Assembly (NCBI RefSeq): GCF_013112485.1
Contig: NZ_JABFHG010000019.1
Coordinates: 1 to 64,000 of the forward strand
Length of the DNA stretch: 64,000 bases
Reading direction: 5' to 3'
DNA from: Roseicella sp. DB1501
GTDB taxonomy: Bacteria; Pseudomonadota; Alphaproteobacteria; Acetobacterales; Acetobacteraceae
A program made the position numbers and the translations under genes. The notes beneath the pieces were generated by a model. That model saw nothing but the letters and a program-made list of their open reading frames with translations, ran no database searches and was not told the origin of the DNA. Shown here in pieces: positions 21,882 to 30,163 of this stretch. Every line of letters starts with the position of its first letter. The first letter of the stretch is position 1.

Positions 21882-22805
21882 TCACAGCAGCCCCGCCTGG
21901 CGCAGCGAGACATGCCGGCCGTTGCCGATGATGACATGGTCGTGCAGCACCAGGCCGAGCAGCGCCGCCGCGGCCTTCACCTCGGCGGTCATCTCGATAT
22001 CCGCCCGCGAGGGGGTGGGATCGCCGCTCGGGTGGTTGTGGACCAGGATGAGGGCCGTCGCCTGCAATTCGAGCGCGCGCCGCACCAGCTCGCGCGGATA
22101 GACGGGGGTGTGGTTGACGGTGCCGCGGCCCGCAACCTCGTCGGCGATGAGGTGGTTGCGGGCGTCGAGGTAGAGGACATGCAGCTGCTCCACCCGCTCG
22201 CGCGCCAGTTGGATGGTCAGGTAGTCGATCAGCCGGTCCCAGCGATCGAGCAGGACGCCCTGGCGCAGCGCGCCGCGCGCGAGGCGGAGCGCCGCGGCCT
22301 GCACGGTCTTCAGCGCCGCCATGCCGGCCTCGCCGAGACCCTCGACGGCGCGCAGCTCGGCCGGCGGCGCCGCGACGGCATCGGCGAAGCTGCCGAAGCG
22401 CGCCAGCAGGGCGCGGGCGAGCGGCTTGGTGTCCCGCCGCGGCAGGGCGAGGAAGAGCACCATCTCCAGCAGCTCGTGGTCCAGCACCGCCTCGGGCCCG
22501 GCCTGCAGCAGACGCTGGCGCATGCGGGCGCGGTGGCCGAGATGGCCAGGCGGCGCGGCCTCCGCGGCCGGCGTCAGGCCGGGCAGCGACGGCCCGGCGC
22601 CGCGGCGCCGGAGGCCGTTGCCCCGCGGCCCCGAGGCCGCCGGGCCGGACGGCAATGGCAGGGGCAAGGATAAGGGCAGCGCCAGTCCGGCTTCGGCAAA
22701 GCCACCCTCGCCCGGCATGGCCTCGTCATGCCCGGCATGGGGCGGCGCGCCGGCCTCGGCCTGCGGCACGGCGTTGCCAGTGGGGCCGGGATCGGCTTTC
22801 GGCAT
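21882..22805 (-). CDS. radC: RadC family JAB/MPN-domain protein, copy 1
   Basis: RadC proteins have a helix-hairpin-helix region and a JAB1/MPN metallo-domain; despite the name their cellular role is unsettled. The zinc site is intact (HNHPSGDPTPSRAD), preceded by GTVNHTPVYPREL. The first 90 residues are a Pro/Ala/Gly-rich extension absent from short RadCs. Length is 307 from MPKADPGPT. A possible promoter (TGGACT-N16-TATCAT) lies upstream. It follows map, a frequent neighbour. A paralogue is at 25836-26741. Confidence 0.9.
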   Translation of the reverse strand: MPKADPGPTGNAVPQAEAGAPPHAGHDEAMPGEGGFAEAGLALPLSLPLPLPSGPAASGPRGNGLRRRGAGPSLPGLTPAAEAAPPGHLGHRARMRQRLLQAGPEAVLDHELLEMVLFLALPRRDTKPLARALLARFGSFADAVAAPPAELRAVEGLGEAGMAALKTVQAAALRLARGALRQGVLLDRWDRLIDYLTIQLARERVEQLHVLYLDARNHLIADEVAGRGTVNHTPVYPRELVRRALELQATALILVHNHPSGDPTPSRADIEMTAEVKAAAALLGLVLHDHVIIGNGRHVSLRQAGLL

Positions 22806-22839
22806 GCTGCGCCGCATCCTCCGGTCGGGGATGTGCGTT

Positions 22840-22867
22840 ATGATAGCGGAATGTCGGCGCCAGTCCA
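22840..22867 (-). promoter_or_regulatory. Candidate promoter of radC copy 1
   Basis: Minus strand TGGACT (22862-22867), 16-bp spacer, TATCAT (22840-22845), about 35 bp from the start codon. The remaining gap to map contains a GACCATG/CATGGTC inverted repeat at 22877-22914 and nothing else. Confidence 0.38.
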
Positions 22868-23024
22868 CCGCAACTAGACCATGCCCCGCTCACACAGGAT
22901 CGCGGATCATGGTCCAGGCCGTTGTTCGGTCGCGTGAGTCACGCTTTCCGATGTTTCCACCTCAAGCGATCACGCTCCAGCCCACCGCCAGACGCGGCGG
23001 CAGGCCCCCAGGCCCCTTCGGGCT

Positions 23025-23831
23025 TCAGCCCTCGTAAGGCGGGTGGTGCAGGCCGGCCGGCGAGTAGGTGAAGACCTCGCAGCCGGTCTCGGTGACGCCG
23101 ACCATGTGCTCGAACTGGGCGGAGAGGCTGCGGTCGCGCGTCACCGCGGTCCAGCCATCGTCGAGGATCTTCACGTCCGGCCGGCCGACATTCACCATCG
23201 GCTCGATGGTGAAGAACATGCCCGGCTTCAGCACCGGCCCCTCGCCGGGGCGGCCGAAATGCAGCACGTTCGGCGGCTCGTGGAAGCGGCGGCCGATGCC
23301 GTGGCCGCAGAAGTCGCGCACGACCGAGAAGCGGTGGCGCTCGACGACCGTCTGGATGGCATGCCCGATATCGCCGAGCGTCGCCCCGGGCCGGGTCGCC
23401 TCGATGCCCCGCATCAGCGACTCATAGGTCACGTCGAGCAGCAGCCGCGCCTTGGTCGAGGCTTGGCCGGCCACGTACATGCGGCTGGAATCGCCGTGCC
23501 AGCCATCCAGGATGACGGTGACGTCGATGTTCAGGATGTCGCCATCCGCCAGCACCCGCTCGCCGGGGATGCCGTGGCAGACCACGTGGTTGATCGAGGT
23601 GCAGATCGACTTCGGGTAGCCGCGATAGCCGAGCGGCGCCGGCGTCGCGCCATGCGCCAGGATGAAGTCGTGGCAGAGCCGGTCCAGCTCCTCGGTGGTG
23701 ACGCCCGGCCGCACATGCGGGGTGATCATGTCGAGCGCGGCCGCCGCCAGCTGGCCGGCCCGCCGCATGGGGGCGAAATCCTCGGGGGAATGGAGGGTGA
23801 TGCGGCGGGAATCGCCGCCCTGCTGGTCCAT
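23025..23831 (-). CDS. map: Type I methionine aminopeptidase
   Basis: The enzyme removes N-terminal Met from nascent proteins. The 268-residue protein has the metal ligands of the pita-bread fold visible in ILNIDVTVILDGWHGDSSR, the His region FCGHGIGRRFHEPPNV, FTIEPMV and the final Glu segment SAQFEHMVGVTETG. The start MDQQGGDSRR is a good fit; the longer open frame is not coding-like. It lies upstream of radC copy 1. Confidence 0.96.
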   Translation of the reverse strand: MDQQGGDSRRITLHSPEDFAPMRRAGQLAAAALDMITPHVRPGVTTEELDRLCHDFILAHGATPAPLGYRGYPKSICTSINHVVCHGIPGERVLADGDILNIDVTVILDGWHGDSSRMYVAGQASTKARLLLDVTYESLMRGIEATRPGATLGDIGHAIQTVVERHRFSVVRDFCGHGIGRRFHEPPNVLHFGRPGEGPVLKPGMFFTIEPMVNVGRPDVKILDDGWTAVTRDRSLSAQFEHMVGVTETGCEVFTYSPAGLHHPPYEG

Positions 23832-23946
23832 GGTGCGCGACTGTCTCTGGCGAGTGTGGTGGCCGAGAAGATGCGCGCGAGGGGCACGGGAAGCAAGCGC
23901 CGCTCCGTACCCAGGCCGCGCGGCGGGGCTGCGGGCCATGCAGGCC

Positions 23947-24852
23947 TCAATGCGGCCGGCCGGTCGCCTCCCCCGCGCCGCGCTCCTCGACCCCCAGCGC
24001 CTCGGCCAGCCGCACCGTGGCGCTGCCCGGCCGCGCCGGCCGGCTCTGGCTCTCATGCGGCGCCCAGCCGGTCATCACCAGCAGCCGGAGGCTCGCCCGG
24101 ATGCCCTCGGCATCCTCCGGCAGGCGGCTTGCGGCCAGCGGCAGCAGCGCCCGCGGCGGCACGCGCGGGTCGCGGGCCAGCACCGCGTTGGTCTCCCCGG
24201 CGGCGCGCAGGTCGTGGAAGAGCGCCATCGGGTTGCGGTAGCGCAGCGGCAGCGTCTCGGCATCGGCGACCGGGAGGGCGAAGCCTGCCCGCTGCAGCAG
24301 CCCGGCCAGGTCGCGCAGCTCGGGGAAGGGCGAGACGCGCGGCGAGAGGCCGTCGCGCAGCTCGCCCTCGGCCGAGGCCAGCGCCTCGCGCAGCTCCTGC
24401 AGCGTGCCGAGCCCGGGAAGCGAGGCGAGGAACAGCCCGTCCGGCCGCAGGGCACGGCGGATCTGCAGCAACGCGCCGGGCAGGTCGTTGACCCAGTGCA
24501 GCGACAGGCTGGCCACCACCAGGTCGAAGCTCCCGGCGGCGAAGGGCAGCCATTCCTCGTCGCCGGCGACCGCCCGGCCGCCGGCGAGCGCGGCCATGCG
24601 CGGCGAGAGGTCGAGGGAGACGACGAAGGGGATGCCGCGCGCCCGCAGCCGCGGCGCGATCACCCCGCGGCCGCCGATCTCGAGAGCGCGTGAGAAGCGG
24701 CGGGTGGTGTCGTCCAGCCGGTCCAGCAGGCCGTCGGCGGCCGCTTCCAGCACCGGCGCCACCTGCGCGACGGTGGCGGCGGCCCGGTCGCGGCGGCGCC
24801 GCACCAGCCGCCGGTCGAAGACCCGCATCGGGTCGCGTTCGGAGTGGGTCAT
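23947..24852 (-). CDS. SAM-dependent methyltransferase, BioC/NDUFAF5-like
   Basis: A class I methyltransferase of 301 residues. The N-terminus MRVFDRRLVRRRRDRAA and the region ALEIGGRGVIAPRL ... VSLDLSPRMAALAG ... ASLSLHWVNDLPGAL are characteristic of the alphaproteobacterial BioC-like family related to mitochondrial NDUFAF5. Motif I is EIGGRG rather than the usual GxGxG. A biotin-pathway role cannot be claimed as no bio genes are near. MTHSERDP is taken as the start. Confidence 0.85.
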   Translation of the reverse strand: MTHSERDPMRVFDRRLVRRRRDRAAATVAQVAPVLEAAADGLLDRLDDTTRRFSRALEIGGRGVIAPRLRARGIPFVVSLDLSPRMAALAGGRAVAGDEEWLPFAAGSFDLVVASLSLHWVNDLPGALLQIRRALRPDGLFLASLPGLGTLQELREALASAEGELRDGLSPRVSPFPELRDLAGLLQRAGFALPVADAETLPLRYRNPMALFHDLRAAGETNAVLARDPRVPPRALLPLAASRLPEDAEGIRASLRLLVMTGWAPHESQSRPARPGSATVRLAEALGVEERGAGEATGRPH

Positions 24853-24931
24853 GCCGCCCTCCAGGTGGGGCGGCGCCAACCCGATGTCACGTCCGGGATG
24901 GCCATGCCCCGCCGCCCGGTGGCGACCAACC

Positions 24932-25618
24932 TCAGCCCGGCAAGCCTGGCGCGGCCGGCGGCGCCGCGACGAGGGCCGGGCGCTGCTGCAGGGCGGCATG
25001 CGCCGCGCCGCCGAGCAGGCCGAGCCGGTGCACGTCCTCCCAGATCATCTTCACGCCGATCCAGACGATCAGCGCCACGCCGAGATAGGCGATCCAGCGA
25101 TAGCGCTCGAGCAGCTTCGAGATCAGCGTCGCCGCGACGCCCATCAGCAGGATGGAGATGACGAGGCCGAGCACCAGCATCGGCATGTTGCCATGCGCCG
25201 CGCCGGCGACGGCGAGGACGTTGTCGAGGCTCATCGAGACGTCGGCGATGACGATCTGGCGGAGCGCCGTCGCCATGGTCTTGGTCTCGTGATGGCTGTG
25301 GTCGCCGCTCTCCTCCTCCTTGTCCTCGGCGCGCAGCTCCCGGAAGAAGGTGAAGGCGATCCAGAGCAGCAGCAGCCCGCCGACCAGCAGCAGGCCGGGG
25401 ACGGCGAGGAGCTGCACCGCGGCGACGCTCAGGACGATGCGCAGCACCACGGCCAGCACCATGCCGAACATGATGGCGCGCGGCCGTTGCTCGGCCGGCA
25501 GGCCGGCGGCGGCGAGGGCGATGAGGACCGCGTTGTCGCCCGACAGGATGATATTCACGCCGAGGATCTCGGTGAGCGTGAACCAGTTCCAGCTCGCCAT
25601 CAGCGAGGTCATGTCCAT
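24932..25618 (-). CDS. TerC/YjbE family integral membrane transporter
   Basis: The 228-residue protein has about seven hydrophobic segments and the two family signatures NIILSGDNAVLIALAAAGLP and VIADVSMSLDNVLAVAGAA, whose acidic residues lie within membranes. Members of this family export metal ions, notably manganese. The cytoplasmic loop (EDKEEESGDHSHHE) is acidic and His-rich, consistent with metal sensing. I searched the upstream leader for a yybP-ykoY riboswitch and did not see its core. The start MDMTSLMASWNW precedes the first membrane segment. Confidence 0.88.
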   Translation of the reverse strand: MDMTSLMASWNWFTLTEILGVNIILSGDNAVLIALAAAGLPAEQRPRAIMFGMVLAVVLRIVLSVAAVQLLAVPGLLLVGGLLLLWIAFTFFRELRAEDKEEESGDHSHHETKTMATALRQIVIADVSMSLDNVLAVAGAAHGNMPMLVLGLVISILLMGVAATLISKLLERYRWIAYLGVALIVWIGVKMIWEDVHRLGLLGGAAHAALQQRPALVAAPPAAPGLPG

Positions 25619-25835
25619 GCGGCGACGTCTCCGGCCAATCGAAAAATGTTGCGCGATTTGGCCGAAATCCGGACTGCGGGCAAGCCGGCGCGGCGCTGGT
25701 CGGCAGGAATGGAGGCGCGGCGTGGCCACCGGGCCAGTCGGCACCCCAGGGGGGAGATTAACTAATAGTGGATTTTCCCTTCGCAATTTTTCGCGTTATG
25801 GCAAAGTTTCGCCGGCGCAGGATGAGGGCCTGACG

Positions 25836-26741
25836 GTGTGGCTGCGGAAGCTGTTCGACGGGCGGGGCGGGACCGCCGAGGTCATGCGGCCGGGAGGCGG
25901 CGGGCGACGCTTCCCCGAGGCCGCATCGCCGCGGCCGGGGCAGGGCTTGGCCGAGACCAGCTGCCCGGCCGATTTCCGCCGGCCCGGCGCCTCGCCCGCC
26001 ACCGCCATGGCCGAGGGGACGGCCACGGCCGCGGCGGAGCCGCCCCTCTCGACCGCCCTGCCCTTCCCGAGCACCGGCCCGCACGGCCATCGCGCCCGCA
26101 TGCGCGACAAGCTGCTCGAGCGCGGCCCCGAGGCGCTGGCGGATTACGAGCTGCTGGAGATGCTGCTCTTCCTCGCCATGCCGAAGGGCGACACCAAGCC
26201 GCTGGCCAAGGCGCTGATCAACCGCTTCGGCAGCTTCGGCAACGTCCTCGCCACGCCGACCAGGACGCTGCTCGAGACCCGCGGCCTCGGGCCGCACAGC
26301 GTCGCCGCCCTCAAGCTCGTCCAGGCCTCGGCGCTGCGCATGATGCGGGCCGAGGTGCTGGAGCAGCCGGTGCTGAACAACTGGGACCGGCTGATGGACT
26401 ACCTGACGGCCGCGATCGCGCGGGAGAAGGTGGAGCAGTTCCGCGTCCTCTACCTCGACACCCGCAACCGGCTGATCGCCGACGAGGCGCAGGCCCGCGG
26501 GACGGTCAACCACACGCCGGTCTATCCGCGCGAGGTGGTCAAGCGGGCGCTCGAGCTGCACGCCACCGCGCTGATCATGGTGCACAACCACCCCTCGGGC
26601 GACACCAAGCCCTCCGGCCCCGACATTGCCATGACGCGCGAGGTCAAGCAGGCCGCCGCCATCTTCTCGATCGCCCTGCACGACCACATCATCATCGGCC
26701 ATGGCGGCTGGTTCAGCTTCCGCGACGCCGGATTATTGTGA
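25836..26741 (+). CDS. radC: RadC family JAB/MPN-domain protein, copy 2
   Basis: A second RadC (301 residues) closely related to the copy at 21882. The metal site is HNHPSGDTKPSGPD, preceded by GTVNHTPVYPREVV, and the HhH-type region (RGLGPHSVAALKLVQ) is present. The N-terminal 80 residues are low-complexity. The start is a GTG at 25836 with GGATGAGGG upstream; an ATG at residue 16 is an alternative. The 217-bp upstream gap is AT-rich around 25755-25800 and probably carries promoters for this gene and the divergent TerC gene. Confidence 0.88.
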   Translation: MWLRKLFDGRGGTAEVMRPGGGGRRFPEAASPRPGQGLAETSCPADFRRPGASPATAMAEGTATAAAEPPLSTALPFPSTGPHGHRARMRDKLLERGPEALADYELLEMLLFLAMPKGDTKPLAKALINRFGSFGNVLATPTRTLLETRGLGPHSVAALKLVQASALRMMRAEVLEQPVLNNWDRLMDYLTAAIAREKVEQFRVLYLDTRNRLIADEAQARGTVNHTPVYPREVVKRALELHATALIMVHNHPSGDTKPSGPDIAMTREVKQAAAIFSIALHDHIIIGHGGWFSFRDAGLL

Positions 26742-26751
26742 TGCGGCGCGC

Positions 26752-26888
26752 AGGGCGGTTTCACCGTCCTTCCCCTCAAACGCCGGGCGCTGCCTCCGGC
26801 AGCTTGGCTTCGCCGCGTCGCGCCGACAGGCGCGCCTGACGACGCGACCGGCGGCGTCCGTTCGGGCGCCCGGCCCTGCGGGCCGCGG
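26752..26888 (+). repeat. Intergenic multi-hairpin repeat, copy A
   Basis: It shares with copies at 45751-45862 and 54594-54691 the boxes CGCCGGGCGC and CTTGGCTTCGC and a distal GGGCGC..CGGCCCTGCGGGCC. Hairpins AGGGCGGT/ACCGTCCT (26752-26770), GCTGCC/GGCAGC and CGCGTCG/CGACGCG lie between the boxes. Arms differ from the other copies while pairing is kept. This copy has about 20 extra bases in the third hairpin. It fills the gap before purB; the remainder (26889-27032) is GC-rich with no recognised feature. Confidence 0.7.
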
Positions 26889-27032
26889 CCTGGAGCCGCG
26901 TGAGCCGGGTACGGGCGCCGCCGGACCCATCGCCGCCCGCGCCCTTGCCAAGCGGGCGCCGGGCGGTTCAAACCCGGCGGCATCGCATCGCCGCCGCGCC
27001 CCGGCGCGGCCGCCCGAACGCCGAGGCCCCGG

Positions 27033-28370
27033 ATGGTCCCCCGCTACACCCGCCCGCAGATGGCCGCGATCTGGTCCCCCGAGGAGCGCTTCCGGATCTG
27101 GTTCGAGATCGAGGCGCTCGCCGCCGAGGCGATGGCCATGCTCGGCACCATCCCGGCCGAGGCCGCCCGGGCGATCCGCGAGAAGGGCATGCCGCGCGCC
27201 GCCTCGATCGGCCCGGCCGAGGTGGAGGCGATCGACGCCATCGAGCGGGTCACGCGGCACGACGTCATCGCCTTCCTCACCTGGATGGGCGAGGGCATCG
27301 GGCCGGAAGCCCGCTTCATGCACCAGGGCATGACCAGCTCCGACGTGCTCGACACCTGCCTCTCGGTGCAGATGGTGCGCGCCGCCGACCTGCTGATCGC
27401 CGATGTCGATGCGCTCCTGGCCGCCCTGAAGGCGCGGGCCGAGGAGCACAAGTACACGCCCACCATCGGCCGCAGCCACGGCATCCATGCCGAGCCGACC
27501 ACCTTCGGGCTCAAGCTCGCCGGCTTCCATGCCGAGTTCGCCCGCAACCGGGCCCGGCTGGTGGCGGCGCGGGCGGAGATCGCCACCTGCGCCATCAGCG
27601 GCCCGGTCGGCACCTTCGCCAGCGTCGATCCCCGGGTGGAGGCCTTCGTCGCGGAGCGGCTCGGCCTCGCCGTGGAGCCGGTCTCCACCCAGGTCATCCC
27701 GCGCGACCGGCACGCCGCCTTCTTCGCGGCACTGGCGGTGACGGCGGCCTCGCTGGAGCGGCTGGCGACCGAGGTGCGGCACCTGCAGCGCAGCGAGGTG
27801 CGCGAGGCGGAGGAGTTCTTCCATGCCGGCCAGAAGGGCTCCTCGGCCATGCCGCACAAGCGCAACCCGGTGCTGAGCGAGAACCTCACCGGCCTCGCCC
27901 GGCTGGTGCGCAGCCATGTCGTCCCGGCGCTGGAGAATGTCGCGCTGTGGCATGAGCGGGACATCAGCCATTCCTCGGTCGAGCGGGTGATCGCGCCGGA
28001 CGCGACCATCGGCCTCGACTTCGCCCTCGCCCGCGCCACCGGCATGATGGAGAAGCTGACCGTCTATCCCGAGCGGATGCAGGAGAACCTGGAGGGGCTC
28101 GGCGGCGTCGTGCATTCGCAGAAGGTGCTGCTGGCGCTGACCCAGGCCGGGCTGAGCCGCGAGGCGGCCTATGCCGCCGTGCAGCAGGCGGCGATGGCGA
28201 CCTGGACCCGCCTCGGCAAGGCGGATGCCCGCAGCTTCGCCGAGAACCTGCTGGCCAACCCGGATGTCGCCGGCCGGCTGGACGCCGCGGCGCTGGCGGC
28301 GGCGATGGACCCGCAGCGCGACTTCCGCCATGTCGACACGATCTTCGCCCGGGTCTTCGCGGCGGCGTGA
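27033..28370 (+). CDS. purB: Adenylosuccinate lyase
   Basis: PurB acts twice in purine synthesis, releasing fumarate from SAICAR and from adenylosuccinate. The 445-residue protein has the superfamily signature SSAMPHKRNP and the conserved TSSDVLDTCLS and IGRSHGIHAEPTTFG regions. The start MVPRYTRPQM is standard. It lies about 6.9 kb upstream of the purC-purL cluster, separated by other genes, so it is probably an independent unit. Confidence 0.97.
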   Translation: MVPRYTRPQMAAIWSPEERFRIWFEIEALAAEAMAMLGTIPAEAARAIREKGMPRAASIGPAEVEAIDAIERVTRHDVIAFLTWMGEGIGPEARFMHQGMTSSDVLDTCLSVQMVRAADLLIADVDALLAALKARAEEHKYTPTIGRSHGIHAEPTTFGLKLAGFHAEFARNRARLVAARAEIATCAISGPVGTFASVDPRVEAFVAERLGLAVEPVSTQVIPRDRHAAFFAALAVTAASLERLATEVRHLQRSEVREAEEFFHAGQKGSSAMPHKRNPVLSENLTGLARLVRSHVVPALENVALWHERDISHSSVERVIAPDATIGLDFALARATGMMEKLTVYPERMQENLEGLGGVVHSQKVLLALTQAGLSREAAYAAVQQAAMATWTRLGKADARSFAENLLANPDVAGRLDAAALAAAMDPQRDFRHVDTIFARVFAAA

Positions 28371-28457
28371 TGCCCCTGCCCTGGCCAAGCCGTCCCGCCG
28401 CCCCCTTTCCGCCCCATCGCCTGCCTATATCGGAGGGAGATGAGGAGCATTGGTGCG

Positions 28458-28748
28458 ATGCGCCGCCTGACACTGACCCTGCTGGCTGCCATGGCCGGGC
28501 TTGCCGGCATGGCCTTCACGCCCGCGGCCGAGGCCCAGGCCTATTGGTACGGGCCTGGCCCAGGGCCCGGCTACTACTACCGCCCGCCGCCGCGCTACTG
28601 GCGGCCGCCCCCGCCGCCGCCGGTCTATTACCGGCCGCCGCCGCCGCGGCCCTATTACGGCCCGCCGCCAGCCTATTTTCCGCCGCCGCCGCGCTACTAC
28701 GCGCCGCCGCCCCCGCCGCCGCCGGGCTTCGGACTCTACATCCGCTAA
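28458..28748 (+). CDS. Small secreted Pro/Tyr-rich protein
   Basis: The 96-residue product has a signal peptide (MRRLTLTLLAAMAGLAGMAF, cleavage near AEAQA) followed by a region consisting mainly of Tyr, Pro and Gly with repeated YRPPP/YYxPPP units. Such sequences are disordered and common in cell-envelope proteins of alphaproteobacteria. An upstream in-frame ATG at 28440 is possible but its GGAGG is only three bases away. No enzymatic domain is present. Confidence 0.7.
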   Translation: MRRLTLTLLAAMAGLAGMAFTPAAEAQAYWYGPGPGPGYYYRPPPRYWRPPPPPPVYYRPPPPRPYYGPPPAYFPPPPRYYAPPPPPPPGFGLYIR

Positions 28749-28785
28749 CTGCAGGGCGGCGTCCCGCGAACCGGGGGGCCGCCGC

Positions 28786-29532
28786 ATGTGCACCGTGATC
28801 CTGCTGCACCGGCCGGGCCATGCCTGGCCGGTGCTGATCGCCGCCAACCGCGACGAGATGCTGGGCCGGCCCTGGGACGCGCCCGGCCCCTGGTGGCCGG
28901 ACCGGCCGGGGGTGGTCGGCGGCCGGGACCGCGGCGGCGGCGGCACCTGGATGGCCGCGAACCGCGCCGGGGTGGTGGCGACGGTGCTGAACCGCCCAGG
29001 TAGCCTCGGCCCCGCCCCCGGCAAGCGAAGCCGCGGCGAGTTGCCGCTGCTGGCGCTTGCCGCCGACAGCGCCGCCGCGGCGGCAAGCGCCATCACCGCC
29101 CTGCCGGCCGCCGAGTGGCGCCCCTTCAACATGGTGCTCGCCGACCAGCGGGGCGGGATCTTCCTGCGCGGCGAGGGACACGGCCATCCGGTGGCCGAGT
29201 TGCTGCCCTCCGGCATCTCCATGGTCACGGCACACGACCCGAACGACCTGGACAGCCCGCGCACCGCCCGCCACCTGCCCCGCTTCCGCGCCGCCCCGCC
29301 GCCCATGCCGGAGCAGGGGGACTGGACGGGATGGGCGGCGCTGCTCGCCGATGACAGCCTCGCCGCCAGCCGGGCCGATGCGCTGCGGGTGCCGCCGGCG
29401 GACGGTTTCGGGACGGTCTGCGCCAGCCTGCTGGCGATCGATGCGAAGGGCGGGCTGCGCTGGGAATTCGCCGCTGGCCCGGCCGGCCTGGCGCCCTTCC
29501 GGCCGGTGGCGCTGCAGGCGGCGCCGGCATGA
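28786..29532 (+). CDS. NRDE family protein (TANGO2-like)
   Basis: The mature protein would begin with Cys2 (MCTVILLHRP), the putative N-terminal nucleophile of this family, and shows the namesake motif AANRDEMLGRP. TANGO2 relatives in eukaryotes are linked to haem and lipid handling, but the bacterial function is not established. Length is 248. The ATG at 28786 puts Cys at position 2; the frame is open upstream but non-coding. It overlaps the next gene by ATGA. Confidence 0.88.
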   Translation: MCTVILLHRPGHAWPVLIAANRDEMLGRPWDAPGPWWPDRPGVVGGRDRGGGGTWMAANRAGVVATVLNRPGSLGPAPGKRSRGELPLLALAADSAAAAASAITALPAAEWRPFNMVLADQRGGIFLRGEGHGHPVAELLPSGISMVTAHDPNDLDSPRTARHLPRFRAAPPPMPEQGDWTGWAALLADDSLAASRADALRVPPADGFGTVCASLLAIDAKGGLRWEFAAGPAGLAPFRPVALQAAPA

Positions 29533-29993
29533 GCGGCCGGCGCCGCGCCTTGCTGGCGCTCGCCCTGCTGCTGCCCGCCCTGGCGGGCGCGCCGGCGGGC
29601 GCCGAGCCGGCCCGGCCGGGCCGCCAGCCCGCGCGCGCGAAGGCCCCGACGCATGCGGCGACGCCCGCCGCACGGCGCCCGGCGAAGCCGGCGGCCCAGA
29701 CGGGCGGCGGGACGGCGGCGGGACCGGTGCTCAACCCGGTCGACCGGCAGGAGGTCCGCGCCTGGCTCGAGGCCAATCCGGACTGGACGCCGCCCGAACC
29801 GCCGTCCCGGCCGCTGGTGCGCGGCCGGGCCCTGCCGCAGGATGCGGGCGGCGCACCGCTGCCGCCGGAGCTGGCGATGCGCCTGCCCTATTTTCCCGGC
29901 TACCGGTATCGCGCGGTCGGGACGGACCTGGTGCTGCTCGCCGCCGGCAGCGAGGTCGTCGCGGGGGTGCTGCCGGGGGCGCTGGCGCGCTGA
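29529..29993 (+). CDS. Secreted RcnB/DUF1236-like protein
   Basis: This 154-residue protein has a signal peptide (LLALALLLPALAGAPAGAEP), an Ala/Pro/Lys-rich linker and a C-terminal module LPYFPGYRYRAVGTDLVLLAAGSEVVAGVL. The last part resembles the short module of periplasmic RcnB/DUF1236 proteins (GYxYxxVGxDxxLxx). Identification is by eye only. It is translationally coupled to the NRDE gene. Confidence 0.6.
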   Translation: MSGRRRALLALALLLPALAGAPAGAEPARPGRQPARAKAPTHAATPAARRPAKPAAQTGGGTAAGPVLNPVDRQEVRAWLEANPDWTPPEPPSRPLVRGRALPQDAGGAPLPPELAMRLPYFPGYRYRAVGTDLVLLAAGSEVVAGVLPGALAR

Positions 29994-30163
29994 GGCGGGC
30001 CGCCATTTCCTGCAACCGACAAACGCGCCACGCTCAACACACTGTCTGGCGCTCCGGCTGGGCCAGCATCACGATTGCGAAAACGCTTTGTCTCTAAACT
30101 TTGTTAGAATTGCGAATATAACATAACGCATGCGCTAATCCGTCCCACAAGGGGTGGAGAGAC

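Noticed and set aside
22877-22914. GACCATG/CATGGTC inverted repeat between map and radC as a mobile-element end
   Set aside because: Only 7 bp arms, no target duplication and no second copy in the window.
25619-25800. Mn-responsive yybP-ykoY riboswitch in front of the TerC/YjbE-type gene
   Set aside because: The conserved core of that riboswitch is not visible; only an imperfect GGCCAATCG / CGATTTGGCC hairpin is present.
26930-27000. GGTTCAAACCC in the gap before purB looks like a tRNA T-loop
   Set aside because: No matching acceptor, D-arm or anticodon stem can be built around it, and no CCA end follows.
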